From: Desulfacinum infernum DSM 9756
GTDB taxonomy: Bacteria > Desulfobacterota > Syntrophobacteria > Syntrophobacterales > DSM-9756
Assembly: GCF_900129305.1 (NCBI RefSeq)
Contig: NZ_FQVB01000008.1
Coordinates: 1 to 64,000 of the forward strand
Length of the DNA: 64,000 bases
Reading direction: 5' to 3'
Part shown: in pieces, positions 34,741 through 42,832 of the stretch
Layout of the letters: every line of letters starts with the position of its first letter
How positions within the stretch are numbered: the stretch's first letter is position 1
The notes under the pieces: generated by a model
The model's database searches: none
What the model saw: the letters and a program-made list of their open reading frames with translations, nothing else
Told to the model about the DNA's origin: nothing
Position numbers and translations under genes: made by a program

Positions 34741-34782
34741 AAAAAACCCGGACCTCTGCGTCGGCCGGCAGGCAGTCCGGGT
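34741..34782 (-). terminator. Rho-independent terminator after rpmE
   Basis: On the minus strand ACCCGGAC pairs with GTCCGGGT across a GC-rich loop, followed by T6. It starts 6 bp after the rpmE stop and separates rpmE from prfA. Confidence 0.85.
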
Positions 34783-34787
34783 GGAAG

Positions 34788-35015
34788 CTAGTTGTTCTGT
34801 TCTTCTTGCTTTTTCTGGAATTTCTCGTACTTTTTCATGAACCGCTCGATGCGGCCGCCGGTGTCCACCAGCTTCTGCTTGCCGGTGAAGAACGGGTGGC
34901 ACTTGGAACAGATTTCCACGCGGATGTCCGTCTTGGTGGATCCGGTTTCGATTTCGTTGCCGCAGGCGCAGCGGATCACGGTCTGGTGGTATGCAGGATG
35001 AATGTCCTTTTTCAT
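34788..35015 (-). CDS. rpmE: 50S ribosomal protein L31 (zinc-binding type)
   Basis: A 75-residue protein. [20 protein letters not shown] and [26 protein letters not shown] are the L31 signature. The cysteines in CACG and CSKC form the zinc site, so this is the C+ form rather than YkgM. The C-terminus is lysine-rich with a QEEQNN tail. ATG 35015 has CGGAGGCG just upstream, so the longer in-frame start at 35054 is wrong. A strong promoter lies at 35054-35081 and a terminator directly follows. Confidence 0.97.
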   Translation of the reverse strand: MKKDIHPAYHQTVIRCACGNEIETGSTKTDIRVEICSKCHPFFTGKQKLVDTGGRIERFMKKYEKFQKKQEEQNN

Positions 35016-35053
35016 GTTCGCCTCCGTATGGGTTCTTCTTTCAAGAGCTCCCA

Positions 35054-35081
35054 ATTATAACGTCGAAAGGTTGTCTTTCAA
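35054..35081 (-). promoter_or_regulatory. Sigma-70 promoter for rpmE
   Basis: On the minus strand TTGAAA (35081-35076), 16 bp, TATAAT (35059-35054), 39 bp before the rpmE ATG. The -35 box ends exactly where the GTG of the divergent ATP-grasp gene begins. Confidence 0.75.
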
Positions 35082-35930
35082 GTGAATTTTGCCCGTGATT
35101 CCTTTTTTGTGTCCCTGAATCCCTACATCTCGCTGGATCACAATCTGTCGCTGTTTGCGCCCCTGGACGACCCCGAGGTGCGGGGGTTGTTGCGCGCGGC
35201 CTGCGGGGTGGTCCTGCCCGGATACGTTTCCCCGTGGCGCTACGCCGCCGTGACGCGGCTCGCCCGCCGTTGGTTTCCCCGCCTGGAAGGGACACGATCC
35301 CTCACGGGAAAAGCCCGCCAGATCCTGACCTTTCGGCGGCTGGGGGTGCGCCATCCGGACACCTGGATCTTTCGGAACCGCGAGCACGCCTGGAGCGCTC
35401 TGCGCACGTGGGGGAGCCCCTGGGGGTACCCGGCGGTGCTCAAGGGGGACTCGGGCGGAGGGGGCAGCGCCGTCTTTCCCGTCCGCGACCAAGCCGAGCT
35501 GCGGATGAAGCTGGACCGGCTCCCGACCCACGAGCCCGTTCTGCTGCAACGCCTGATCGACCACGGCGGGCGGGATCTCAGGGTCGTGGTGTACGGGACC
35601 ATGGCCGTGAGCTACTTTCGGGTGGGGGGCGGCGGCTTCTACAACAACGTCTCCAAGGGGGCGGCCATCGACCACGAAGTGGCCCCGGAAGAGCAGGAAC
35701 GCGGCGTCCGGGCCTGTCTGGAGCTCAGCCACCGGCTGGGGATCGATCTCGCCGCCTTCGACCTCATGTTTCCCGACGCAGGCCCGCCCGTCTTCGTGGA
35801 AATCAACTTCAACTTCGGCCGCAAGGGCCTGGGGGGCGCTCCCGGGCACCGGGAATACCTCCGCCGGGCGGTGGACATGTGGTGCCGGGAGGCCAGGAGC
35901 GGGGAGCAAGGATCAAGGATTAAGGATTAA
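35082..35930 (+). CDS. ATP-grasp family protein (RimK-like), orphan
   Basis: A 282-residue protein. YPAVLKGDSGGGGSAVFPV and PVLLQRLIDHGGRDLRVVVYG are ATP-grasp nucleotide-binding motifs. AAFDLMFPDAGPPVFVEINFNFGRKGLGG holds the metal-binding E-x-N. Such enzymes join a carboxylate to an amine or thiol using ATP, and the substrates are not predictable here. The GTG start directly abuts the rpmE -35 box and has a weak Shine-Dalgarno (AAAGG), so expression may be low or the start may be wrong. The last residues (GSRIKD) and the stop codon are encoded by the heptamer tract. Confidence 0.75.
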   Translation: MNFARDSFFVSLNPYISLDHNLSLFAPLDDPEVRGLLRAACGVVLPGYVSPWRYAAVTRLARRWFPRLEGTRSLTGKARQILTFRRLGVRHPDTWIFRNREHAWSALRTWGSPWGYPAVLKGDSGGGGSAVFPVRDQAELRMKLDRLPTHEPVLLQRLIDHGGRDLRVVVYGTMAVSYFRVGGGGFYNNVSKGAAIDHEVAPEEQERGVRACLELSHRLGIDLAAFDLMFPDAGPPVFVEINFNFGRKGLGGAPGHREYLRRAVDMWCREARSGEQGSRIKD

Positions 35931-35984
35931 GGATTAGAGGGGTAAGGGGTAGGGGGTAGGGGGTATGGGGAAGGGGGGTAGGGG
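35908..35984 (+). repeat. Heptamer tract at the ATP-grasp gene stop (11 units)
   Basis: Units run from aaggatt through taagggg to tagggg-type heptamers. The stop TAA (35928-35930) is inside the tract. Confidence 0.95.
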
Positions 35985-36064
35985 GGAATTCGTGATCCGC
36001 CGGGGGGATGGTGTAAAGGGGGAACCGCCGATGAAGGCGAGCAGGGTTGTTTGGGTGACGGACT

Positions 36065-36092
36065 GTAGGGGCGAAAAGGTTTTCGCCCCTGC
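36065..36092. repeat. GTAGGGGCG palindrome, possible bidirectional terminator
   Basis: GTAGGGGCGAAAA / TTTTCGCCCCTGC, a near-perfect 28-bp palindrome followed by a T-rich stretch, between the convergent ATP-grasp and rho genes. Confidence 0.75.
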
Positions 36093-36169
36093 CTTTTTCG
36101 TGTCGTGGATGAAATCGCCCAGCGCGGGCCGTGATGGTCCCTCTCGGCGAAAAGGGAAAGTAAAGGGCC

Positions 36170-36199
36170 CCTCTGTGCCCTCGGCGTCTCTGCGGTGAG
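36170..36199. repeat. GCAGAGACGCCGAGGG dispersed repeat
   Basis: On the minus strand this reads CTCACCGCAGAGACGCCGAG then GGCACAGAGG. It is related to 32458-32485 and touches the rho 3' end. Confidence 0.65.
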
Positions 36200-36207
36200 T
36201 TTTTCAA

Positions 36208-37530
36208 TCACCGGTTCATGGACGCCAGAAAATCCGCGTTGTCCTTGGTTCCCTGCATCTTGTCCAGCAAGAATTCCATGGCGTCCACCGGGTTCAGAGG
36301 CGACAGGAGTTTCCTGAGGATCCAGATCCGGTTGAGATCCTCCGGCGGCAGCAGCAGCTCTTCCTTCCGCGTGCCGGACCGGTTGATGTCGATGGCCGGG
36401 AAGATGCGTCGATCCGCCAGCTTGCGATCCAGGTGGATCTCCATGTTGCCGGTGCCCTTGAATTCCTCGAAGATCACCTCATCCATGCGGCTGCCGGTCT
36501 CGATGAGGGCCGTGGCGATGATGGTGAGACTTCCGCCCTGCTCGATGTTTCGCGCGGCGCCGAAAAAGCGCTTGGGCCGGTGAAGGGCGTTGGAGTCCAA
36601 GCCGCCCGAAAGGATCTTGCCGCTGGGGGGTACCACCGTGTTGTAGGCCCGGGCGAGTCGGGTGATGCTGTCCAGCAGGATCACCACATCCCGTCGGTGT
36701 TCCACCAGGCGCTTGGCCTTTTCGATCACCATCTCGGCCACCTGCACGTGGCGCTGGGCCGGCTCGTCGAAGGTGGAACTCACCACCTCGGCGGCCCGCA
36801 CATTGCGCTGCATGTCGGTCACTTCTTCCGGGCGCTCGTCGATGAGCAGCACGATCAGGTAGGCTTCCCGGTGGTTCTTGGCCACCGCGTTGGCGATGTT
36901 CTGGAGCAGCATGGTCTTGCCGGTGCGGGGAGGAGCGACGATCAGACCGCGCTGGCCGAACCCGATGGGGGTGAGCAGGTTCATGACCCGGGTGGAATAG
37001 TTGTCGGAGGTGGTCTCCAGATTGATGCGCCGATCGGGGTAGATGGGCGTCAGGTTGTCGAACAGGATCTTGTCCCGGGCCGCCTCGGGTTCCTCGTAGT
37101 TGATGGCTTCCACCTTGAGCAGGGCGAAGTAGCGCTCGTTGTCCTTCGGGGGCCGGATCTGACCGGAGACCGTGTCGCCGGTCCGCAGGTTGAACCGGCG
37201 GATCTGGGACGGGCTCACGTAGATGTCGTCCGGGCCGGGCAGGTAATTATAGTCCTGGGTGCGCAGGAAGCCGAAGCCGTCCGGCAGGATCTCCAGGACG
37301 CCCTCCCCGTAGATCAGGCCGCTCATTTCCGCCTGGGCCTGCAGGATGGCGAAGATGAGGTCCTGCTTGCGCATGGAGCTTGCGCCCTCGATCTGGAGCT
37401 GGCGGGCCAGGCCCAGGAGCTCCTTGATGTTGCGCTTCTTGAGCTCCACCAGGTTCATGTCCTGGTGGGACAAGAGTTCCTTTCGTGCCGAAGCACTGAG
37501 AGTGTCGTTGTTCATGTTGTTTTCAGCCAT
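36208..37530 (-). CDS. rho: Transcription termination factor Rho
   Basis: A 440-residue RNA-dependent hexameric ATPase of normal length. The N-terminal helical part ([20 protein letters not shown]) precedes the RNA-binding cold-shock-like domain ([14 protein letters not shown]). [17 protein letters not shown] is the P-loop. [15 protein letters not shown] and [16 protein letters not shown] are the Walker B region. [20 protein letters not shown] is also conserved. ATG 37530 has AAGGAG 2 bp upstream. The 28 extra in-frame residues upstream are not part of the family. Confidence 0.97.
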   Translation of the reverse strand: MAENNMNNDTLSASARKELLSHQDMNLVELKKRNIKELLGLARQLQIEGASSMRKQDLIFAILQAQAEMSGLIYGEGVLEILPDGFGFLRTQDYNYLPGPDDIYVSPSQIRRFNLRTGDTVSGQIRPPKDNERYFALLKVEAINYEEPEAARDKILFDNLTPIYPDRRINLETTSDNYSTRVMNLLTPIGFGQRGLIVAPPRTGKTMLLQNIANAVAKNHREAYLIVLLIDERPEEVTDMQRNVRAAEVVSSTFDEPAQRHVQVAEMVIEKAKRLVEHRRDVVILLDSITRLARAYNTVVPPSGKILSGGLDSNALHRPKRFFGAARNIEQGGSLTIIATALIETGSRMDEVIFEEFKGTGNMEIHLDRKLADRRIFPAIDINRSGTRKEELLLPPEDLNRIWILRKLLSPLNPVDAMEFLLDKMQGTKDNADFLASMNR

Positions 37531-37791
37531 AACTCCTTTCCTTTTCTTTGCCGGGTCACACGGCACGCAAGAATGCGACGAAAAAAGCCATCGAACCGTT
37601 GTGTGAATGTGCAATACCCATGAGAATCAATCGGATATCTGTCGCCGTGGGTCGGTCTCTTGCTCTCGCCTTTAAGATATGGGGGCTGGAGACAGGGTAA
37701 ACATCCTAGGGAAGGGTCCGGTCTCGTGCGTCGGCGTGCCCCTGTCTCATAAGGGATTCACGGAAGGAATGTCAAGCGATTTCGATTCGTT

Positions 37792-38556
37792 TCAGAAGCC
37801 GAGCTTGGTCCACAGGCTCTTGCCGTCGTCGCCCCGGTTGAGACAGGCGCGGCAATCGGCCAGGATCGCCTGAATCTCCTCTTCGTAGCCCAGATCCTTC
37901 ACCGCCTGGGGGTGCTCCATGAGAAGACGGGTGAGCCGAAGTTGCGCAGCCTTGTACTTCTCCATGCGGTAATAGAGGCGCCCCACCTGAAATTCGTGCT
38001 CCGCCAGGCGCTTTCGGCACTCGTAAATCTGCTTCTCCGCCTTGGGGGCGTACTCGGACGTGGGAAAGGCCTGGATCAGACGCTGGAAAGCATCCATGGC
38101 CAGCCGGGTCTCTTCCATATCCCGGTCCGTGGACTTGAAGCTCAAAAAGTGGCACATGCCCAGCTGATAAAGAACGTAGGGCACCACCTCGTTGCGGGGA
38201 TGCAGCCGGATGAATTCCTCGTAGGCCAGGGCCGCGTCGGCGTATTTCTTCTTGTGAAAATACGCGTCTCCCACCTTCAGCTCCGCCAGGATGGCGTACT
38301 TGCTGTAAGGGTAGCGCTCCTTGAGCTTCTGGAAGGCGTCCAGGGCCTCGTCATAGTCCTTCTCCTGCATGGCCTGCACGCCGTCCCAGGCCAGCTGCTC
38401 CGGGGTGCGCTCAATGGCGTCGCCCGACTGGAAAAGGTCGTCGAAGTAGTAGCTCAAAAGATTGGTGCCGCACCCGGAAAGAAGGGTGCTGAGCACCAGG
38501 AGCAGGACACCGGTCGTCAAGCGTCGATGCAGTGCATGGATGAAAGAACGGTGCAT
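37792..38556 (-). CDS. bamD: Outer membrane protein assembly factor BamD
   Basis: A 254-residue lipoprotein. The signal peptide LTTGVLLLVLSTLLSGC ends with a proper lipobox (LSGC). The mature part is a TPR array: EKDYDEALDAFQKLKERYPYSKYAILAELKVGDAYF, YADAALAYEEFIRLHPRNEVVPYVLYQLGMC and two further repeats, ending NRGDDGKSLWTKLGF. BamD anchors to the outer membrane periplasmic face and works with BamA in beta-barrel insertion. This confirms a Gram-negative cell. ATG 38556 has AGGAG 7 bp upstream. Confidence 0.93.
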   Translation of the reverse strand: MHRSFIHALHRRLTTGVLLLVLSTLLSGCGTNLLSYYFDDLFQSGDAIERTPEQLAWDGVQAMQEKDYDEALDAFQKLKERYPYSKYAILAELKVGDAYFHKKKYADAALAYEEFIRLHPRNEVVPYVLYQLGMCHFLSFKSTDRDMEETRLAMDAFQRLIQAFPTSEYAPKAEKQIYECRKRLAEHEFQVGRLYYRMEKYKAAQLRLTRLLMEHPQAVKDLGYEEEIQAILADCRACLNRGDDGKSLWTKLGF

Positions 38557-38596
38557 TGGGCAACTCCTGAAAACCGGGGTGGGGGCGGGGGTGTGG

Positions 38597-39535
38597 TCAG
38601 GCATGGGCCAGGGATTCGGCGTAGCGGCCGGCATTGAAGGCCGCGGTCGCCCCATCCCCCACGGCCGTGACGATCTGCCGGAGGCTCTTGGAACGCACAT
38701 CTCCGGCGGCGTAGAGGCCGGGCACCGCCGTGGCCATGGTATCGTCGGTGATAATAAATCCCTGCGGGTCCCGTTTCACTCCGGCCGGCACGAAATCCGC
38801 GTTGGGGATCAGGCCCACGAAGATGAAGACCCCCGGCACCTGCAGGGAAGAGGTCTTTCCGGTGGCTAAGTCGCGAAGGCTCAGTTCGGAAACGCCTTGG
38901 TTGCCGCCGATGACTTCTTCCACCACCGTGTTCCAGTGGATGGTGATCTTCTCGTTCTCGAAGGCTTCTTCCTGAATGATTTTCACGGCGCGCAATTCGT
39001 CCCGGCGGTGGATCAGATGGACACGGGAGGCGAACTTGGTGAGATAGATGGCCTCTTCCACCGCCGTGTCCCCTCCGCCCACAACGGCCACCTCTTCGTT
39101 GCGGTAGAAAGGACCGTCGCAGATGGCACAATAGGACACGCCCCGGCCAGTATATTCCACTTCCCCCTTGACGCCCAGCTTCTGGGGGGAACAGCCCGAA
39201 GCCACGATGACGGCTTTGGAGCGGATATCCCCTTCGCTGGTGTGGATCACCTGGATGGAGCCTTCCGTCTCCATGCCGGTCACGTCGGCGTTCCGGTGTT
39301 CCAAACCGAACTTTTCGGCCTGAGCCTTGAAAAGCTCCACCAGTTCGAAGGTGCTGATGCCTTCGGGAAATCCGGGGTAGTTGTCCACCTTCTCGTAACT
39401 GAGAAGCTGACCGCCCAGGCCCACCTTTTCAAGCACCAGGGTTTTGTACCGCGCCCGGTTGGCGTAAAGGCTGGCGGCCAGTCCCGCCGGGCCGCCGCCG
39501 ATGATGACGATGTCGTAGAGGTCACTTCGGGTCAT
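38597..39535 (-). CDS. trxB: Thioredoxin-disulfide reductase
   Basis: A 312-residue flavoprotein of normal length. IVIIGGGPAGLAASLYANRA binds FAD, CAICDG (about residue 140) is the redox-active disulfide, VAVVGGGDTAVEEAIYL binds NADPH, and GLYAAGDVRSKSLRQIVTAVGDGATAA is the second FAD motif. It passes electrons from NADPH to thioredoxin. The upstream gene on the same strand is trxA, 78 bp away, so the pair is an operon. ATG 39535 is chosen, and an in-frame start at 39568 would add 11 atypical residues. Confidence 0.96.
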   Translation of the reverse strand: MTRSDLYDIVIIGGGPAGLAASLYANRARYKTLVLEKVGLGGQLLSYEKVDNYPGFPEGISTFELVELFKAQAEKFGLEHRNADVTGMETEGSIQVIHTSEGDIRSKAVIVASGCSPQKLGVKGEVEYTGRGVSYCAICDGPFYRNEEVAVVGGGDTAVEEAIYLTKFASRVHLIHRRDELRAVKIIQEEAFENEKITIHWNTVVEEVIGGNQGVSELSLRDLATGKTSSLQVPGVFIFVGLIPNADFVPAGVKRDPQGFIITDDTMATAVPGLYAAGDVRSKSLRQIVTAVGDGATAAFNAGRYAESLAHA

Positions 39536-39613
39536 ATCGCGGGGTCTCTCGCGCAAAAAAGGCCCCACCCGCGCGCCGTGCGTTCCCGTGAGGCCGTATC
39601 GAACGTCCGATGG

Positions 39614-39946
39614 CTAGGAAACCACCTTCTCCACCGCCGCGGCGATCTGACTCTTGGCCACGGCGCCCGTGATCTGCTCTGTCACGTTGCCGTCCTTGAA
39701 GAGGATCAGCGTCGGGATGGCCCGAATCCCGAACCGCGCAGGGGTGTTGGGGTTTTCATCCACGTTGCACTTGGCCACCTTCAGCTTGCCCGCGTACTCG
39801 TTGGAAAGCTCATCGATCACAGGAGCGATGGCCCGGCACGGTCCGCACCAGGGAGCCCAGAAATCCACGAGAACGGGCAGATCGGATTTGAGCACTTCCT
39901 GCTCGAAACTGCTGTCACTGATTTCAATCACGTTCTTTCCAGCCAT
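39614..39946 (-). CDS. trxA: Thioredoxin
   Basis: A 110-residue thioredoxin with the canonical active site WCGPC (Cys34, Cys37) in VLVDFWAPWCGPCRAIAPVI. FGIRAIPTLILFKDG carries the cis-Pro. It reduces cytoplasmic protein disulfides and is recharged by the TrxB encoded just downstream. A strong sigma-70 promoter lies at 40033-40061. Confidence 0.97.
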   Translation of the reverse strand: MAGKNVIEISDSSFEQEVLKSDLPVLVDFWAPWCGPCRAIAPVIDELSNEYAGKLKVAKCNVDENPNTPARFGIRAIPTLILFKDGNVTEQITGAVAKSQIAAAVEKVVS

Positions 39947-40032
39947 TGGTCAATGCCTCCATGGAAACTGTGCGACGGGCGTGCGGGGGACGTTGGGAGA
40001 TCCCCATGCCTTTTCAAGCCACGATGGGCGGA

Positions 40033-40061
40033 ATATAAACCAGCCCGATTTTCCTTGTCAA
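40033..40061 (-). promoter_or_regulatory. Sigma-70 promoter for trxA-trxB
   Basis: On the minus strand a perfect TTGACA (40061-40056), 17-bp spacer, TTATAT (40038-40033), about 90 bp before trxA. Confidence 0.75.
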
Positions 40062-40140
40062 TCGCGCCCGGTCTACCGAAAAGAACCTAAACGCTCCCAT
40101 CGGTGTTGTCCACCCGAAAATCAGCCGCCGCCGCATTTCG

Positions 40141-40170
40141 TTCACAAACCCCCGGGCGTTTGGCTATAGT
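40141..40170 (+). promoter_or_regulatory. Possible sigma-70 promoter for radA
   Basis: TTCACA (40141-40146), 18-bp spacer, TATAGT (40165-40170), 72 bp before the radA GTG. Confidence 0.45.
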
Positions 40171-40242
40171 GGTAGAGGTGGAACCCTGGGGAGGCGGCAA
40201 GCCCGGCCGCAGTGGTTGATGTGATGATGGAGGTGATTTCCC

Positions 40243-41604
40243 GTGGCCCGCGAAAAGGCCCTGTACCGTTGTCAGGAGTGCGGCTACGAAAGCCCTAAGT
40301 GGCTGGGCCGATGCCCAGGCTGCCAGGCCTGGAACAGCTTCGTGGAGGAGGCCCCGGCGGTGGCCGGCCCGGGCAGGCGGGCGGCCAAGGGTCAGGCGGC
40401 CCAAGCCCTGCCTCTCGGGGCCGTGCCGACCAGCGCGGACCGTCGGCTTCAAAGCGGGATGCAGGAATGGGACCGAGTACTGGGCGGCGGACTCGTCCCC
40501 GGTTCCGTAGTGCTCCTGGCGGGGGATCCCGGCATCGGCAAGTCCACGCTGCTCCTGCAGGCCCTGGCACGGCTGGCCCGGTCCGGGCCCGTTCTGTACG
40601 TTTCCGGGGAAGAAAGCCTGAGTCAGATCCGGCTGCGGGCCGAACGTCTCGGCCTGGGCCTTTCGGACCATGTTTTGGTGTGTGCCGAAACGTCCGTGGA
40701 CGCCGTCGTGCCCCTGCTGGAATCCACGAAGTTCCTGGCGGTAGCCGTGGATTCCATCCAGACCATGCGCCTGGACCTCCTGGAAAGCGCGCCGGGGTCC
40801 GTTTCCCAGGTGCGGGAATCGACGGCGTGGCTGCAGCGGGTTGCCAAGGAAAAGGACACGGGGATCCTCCTGGTGGGGCACGTGACCAAGGAAGGAGTGG
40901 TGGCGGGTCCCCGGGTGCTGGAACACCTGGTGGACGCGGTGCTCTATCTGGAAGGTGACCGCACGCACGCCTTCCGGCTCCTTCGAGCGGTCAAGAACCG
41001 GTTCGGATCCACCAACGAGATCGGCGTCTTCGAGATGAAGGAAACGGGCCTGGAGCAGGTCCCGAACCCGTCCCGGTTCCTGCTGGCCGAACGGCCGGCC
41101 GGAGTGCCCGGCTCGGTGGTCACCTGCGCCATGGAAGGAACGAGGCCGCTTCTCGTGGAAGTGCAGGCGCTGGTCTCCCCCACGGGGTGGGCCCAGCCCC
41201 GGCGGGCCAGTATGGGGGTGGATGGCAATCGTCTGTCGCTCCTTCTGGCGGTGCTGGAAAAGAAGCTGGGGGTGGGCTTTGCGCAGCAGGATGTTTTCGT
41301 CAACGTGGCGGGAGGCGTGCGCCTTGCGGAAACGGCTGCGGATCTGGCCGTCGTGCTGGCCGTTCTCAGCAGCGCCCTGGACGTGTCCCTGCCCGACGAC
41401 CTGGTGGCCTGGGGGGAAGTGGGCCTGGCGGGGGAGGTGCGGGGCGTGGGGCACGCCTCCAGGAGATTGTCCGAAGCCCTGTCCCTGGGCTTTGGAACCA
41501 TCATGTGTCCGCGGTCGAACCAGGAGCAGCTCAACGGGGCCAAGGGGGTTTCCTGCCGGGCCGTCCGGTCCCTGCGGGAAGTCCTGGATGAGTTTTTTTC
41601 GTGA
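40243..41604 (+). CDS. radA: DNA repair protein RadA
   Basis: A 453-residue RecA-like branch-migration helicase. The N-terminal zinc finger is YRCQECGYESPKWLGRCPGCQAW. Walker A is GDPGIGKSTLL (about 93-103). The RadA signature KNRFG is in AVKNRFGSTNE (about 250). A Lon-protease-like domain (VFVNVAGGVRLAETAADLAVVLAVLSS) ends the protein. It processes recombination intermediates. The GTG start has TGGAGGTG 6 bp upstream. The TGA stop is inside the first heptamer of the tract at 41601. Confidence 0.96.
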   Translation: MAREKALYRCQECGYESPKWLGRCPGCQAWNSFVEEAPAVAGPGRRAAKGQAAQALPLGAVPTSADRRLQSGMQEWDRVLGGGLVPGSVVLLAGDPGIGKSTLLLQALARLARSGPVLYVSGEESLSQIRLRAERLGLGLSDHVLVCAETSVDAVVPLLESTKFLAVAVDSIQTMRLDLLESAPGSVSQVRESTAWLQRVAKEKDTGILLVGHVTKEGVVAGPRVLEHLVDAVLYLEGDRTHAFRLLRAVKNRFGSTNEIGVFEMKETGLEQVPNPSRFLLAERPAGVPGSVVTCAMEGTRPLLVEVQALVSPTGWAQPRRASMGVDGNRLSLLLAVLEKKLGVGFAQQDVFVNVAGGVRLAETAADLAVVLAVLSSALDVSLPDDLVAWGEVGLAGEVRGVGHASRRLSEALSLGFGTIMCPRSNQEQLNGAKGVSCRAVRSLREVLDEFFS

Positions 41605-41663
41605 GTCGTGAGTCGTGAGTCGTGAGGCGTCAGGCGTCAGGCGTCAGGCGTCAGGCGTCAGGC
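41601..41663 (+). repeat. Heptamer tract at the radA stop (9 units)
   Basis: Three gtgagtc, one gtgaggc and five gtcaggc, with no spacing errors. The radA TGA is bases 41602-41604. Confidence 0.97.
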
Positions 41664-41691
41664 GTGGGGGCGGGGAGGCTCCGCGGCTGCT

Positions 41692-41730
41692 CTCCCCCCT
41701 TTTCCAAAGGGGGGCCGGGGGGATCCCCCA
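41692..41730. repeat. CCCTTTTCCAAAGG dispersed repeat (copy 2)
   Basis: A palindrome-like unit, ccccccttttccaaagggg followed by ggccggggggatccccc, between the convergent radA and mtnA. It matches 30656-30691. Confidence 0.8.
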
Positions 41731-41737
41731 TACCCCT

Positions 41738-42790
41738 CTATCCCTTCTCCATCGCTTGCCGGATGTTCTTCTTGAACGGTCGGGTGAGAACGCCCACTTC
41801 CGTGATGATGCCCGAGATGAACTTGCTGGGCGTGACATCGAAGGCCGGATTGTAGGCCTGCATGTCCTCGGGGGCCACCGGGCGGCCGTGGAAGTGGGTG
41901 ACTTCCTTGGGGTCCCGCTCCTCGATGGGAATGGCCGAACCGTGGGGGATCGTGGGATCGATGGTGGACCGCGGGGCGGCCACGTAGAACGGAATGCCGT
42001 TGGTCCGGGCCAGGACGGCCAGCATATACGTGCCGATCTTGTTGGCCGTGTCCCCATTGGCCGCGATGCGGTCGGCTCCCACCACCACCACGTCGATCTT
42101 TCCCTGCTGCATGAGGCTCCCCGCCGCATTGTCGGTGACGAGCGTGCTGGGGATGCCTTCGTAGAGCAGTTCATAGGCGGTGAGGCGGCTTCCCTGCAGG
42201 AAAGGCCGTGTTTCGCAGCAGGTCACGTGGAGGGTGGGATCGGCTTCGAAGGCGGCCCGAATGACGCCCAGCGCGGTCCCGTAGTCTCCGGTGGCCAGCG
42301 CCCCCGCGTTGCAGTAGGTGAGGATGCGGGCGCCCTTGGGAATCACCTGCCTGCCCCAGCGGCCGATGGCCTTGTTGATCTGGATGTCTTCTTCCAGGAT
42401 CTGCTGGGACTTTTCCCGGATCAGCCGTTGCAAGGTGGGCACGTCGGCGTCCGGGTTTTCCACCACCACGGCGTAGACGGCCTCCACGGCCCAGCCCAGG
42501 TTGTTCCCCGTGGGGCGTGCGGCCCGCACCCGGTCACAGAGCCCCACGAATTTGCGGCGAAAGGTCTTGGGATCGGCGGCGGTGATGGATTGCGCGCCCA
42601 GGGCCAGGGCCATGGCGCCGGCGATGCCCACGGCGGGCGCACCGCGGATGGCCATCTTCTTGATGGCCTGGATCACCTGTTGGGGCGTGGTGCACCGAAG
42701 CACCTTGTCCTGATGGGGTAGAACCCTCTGGTCCACGATCATGACGGCGTCGCCGTCCCAGTAGATGGGTTGCAAGGATTTTCGTGCCAT
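41738..42790 (-). CDS. mtnA: S-methyl-5-thioribose-1-phosphate isomerase
   Basis: A 350-residue enzyme of the eIF2B-like family. It converts methylthioribose 1-phosphate to methylthioribulose 1-phosphate in methionine salvage. IRGAPAVGIAGAMALALG, ILTYCNAGALATGDYGTALGV and VVVVGADRIAANGDTANKIGTYMLAVLA hold the substrate site, including the catalytic Cys in the TCCETRPFLQGSRLTAYEL region and Asp in GADRIA. It follows gatB by 42 bp on the same strand, so the two are probably co-transcribed. No other salvage gene is seen here. Confidence 0.95.
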   Translation of the reverse strand: MARKSLQPIYWDGDAVMIVDQRVLPHQDKVLRCTTPQQVIQAIKKMAIRGAPAVGIAGAMALALGAQSITAADPKTFRRKFVGLCDRVRAARPTGNNLGWAVEAVYAVVVENPDADVPTLQRLIREKSQQILEEDIQINKAIGRWGRQVIPKGARILTYCNAGALATGDYGTALGVIRAAFEADPTLHVTCCETRPFLQGSRLTAYELLYEGIPSTLVTDNAAGSLMQQGKIDVVVVGADRIAANGDTANKIGTYMLAVLARTNGIPFYVAAPRSTIDPTIPHGSAIPIEERDPKEVTHFHGRPVAPEDMQAYNPAFDVTPSKFISGIITEVGVLTRPFKKNIRQAMEKG

Positions 42791-42832
42791 GAATTCTCCT
42801 CTCCAATGCTCGGGCGCCCAAAGGGCGCCGCG

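Noticed and set aside
41601-41663. CRISPR-like array
   Set aside because: Units are only 7 bp with no spacers, and no cas gene is present.
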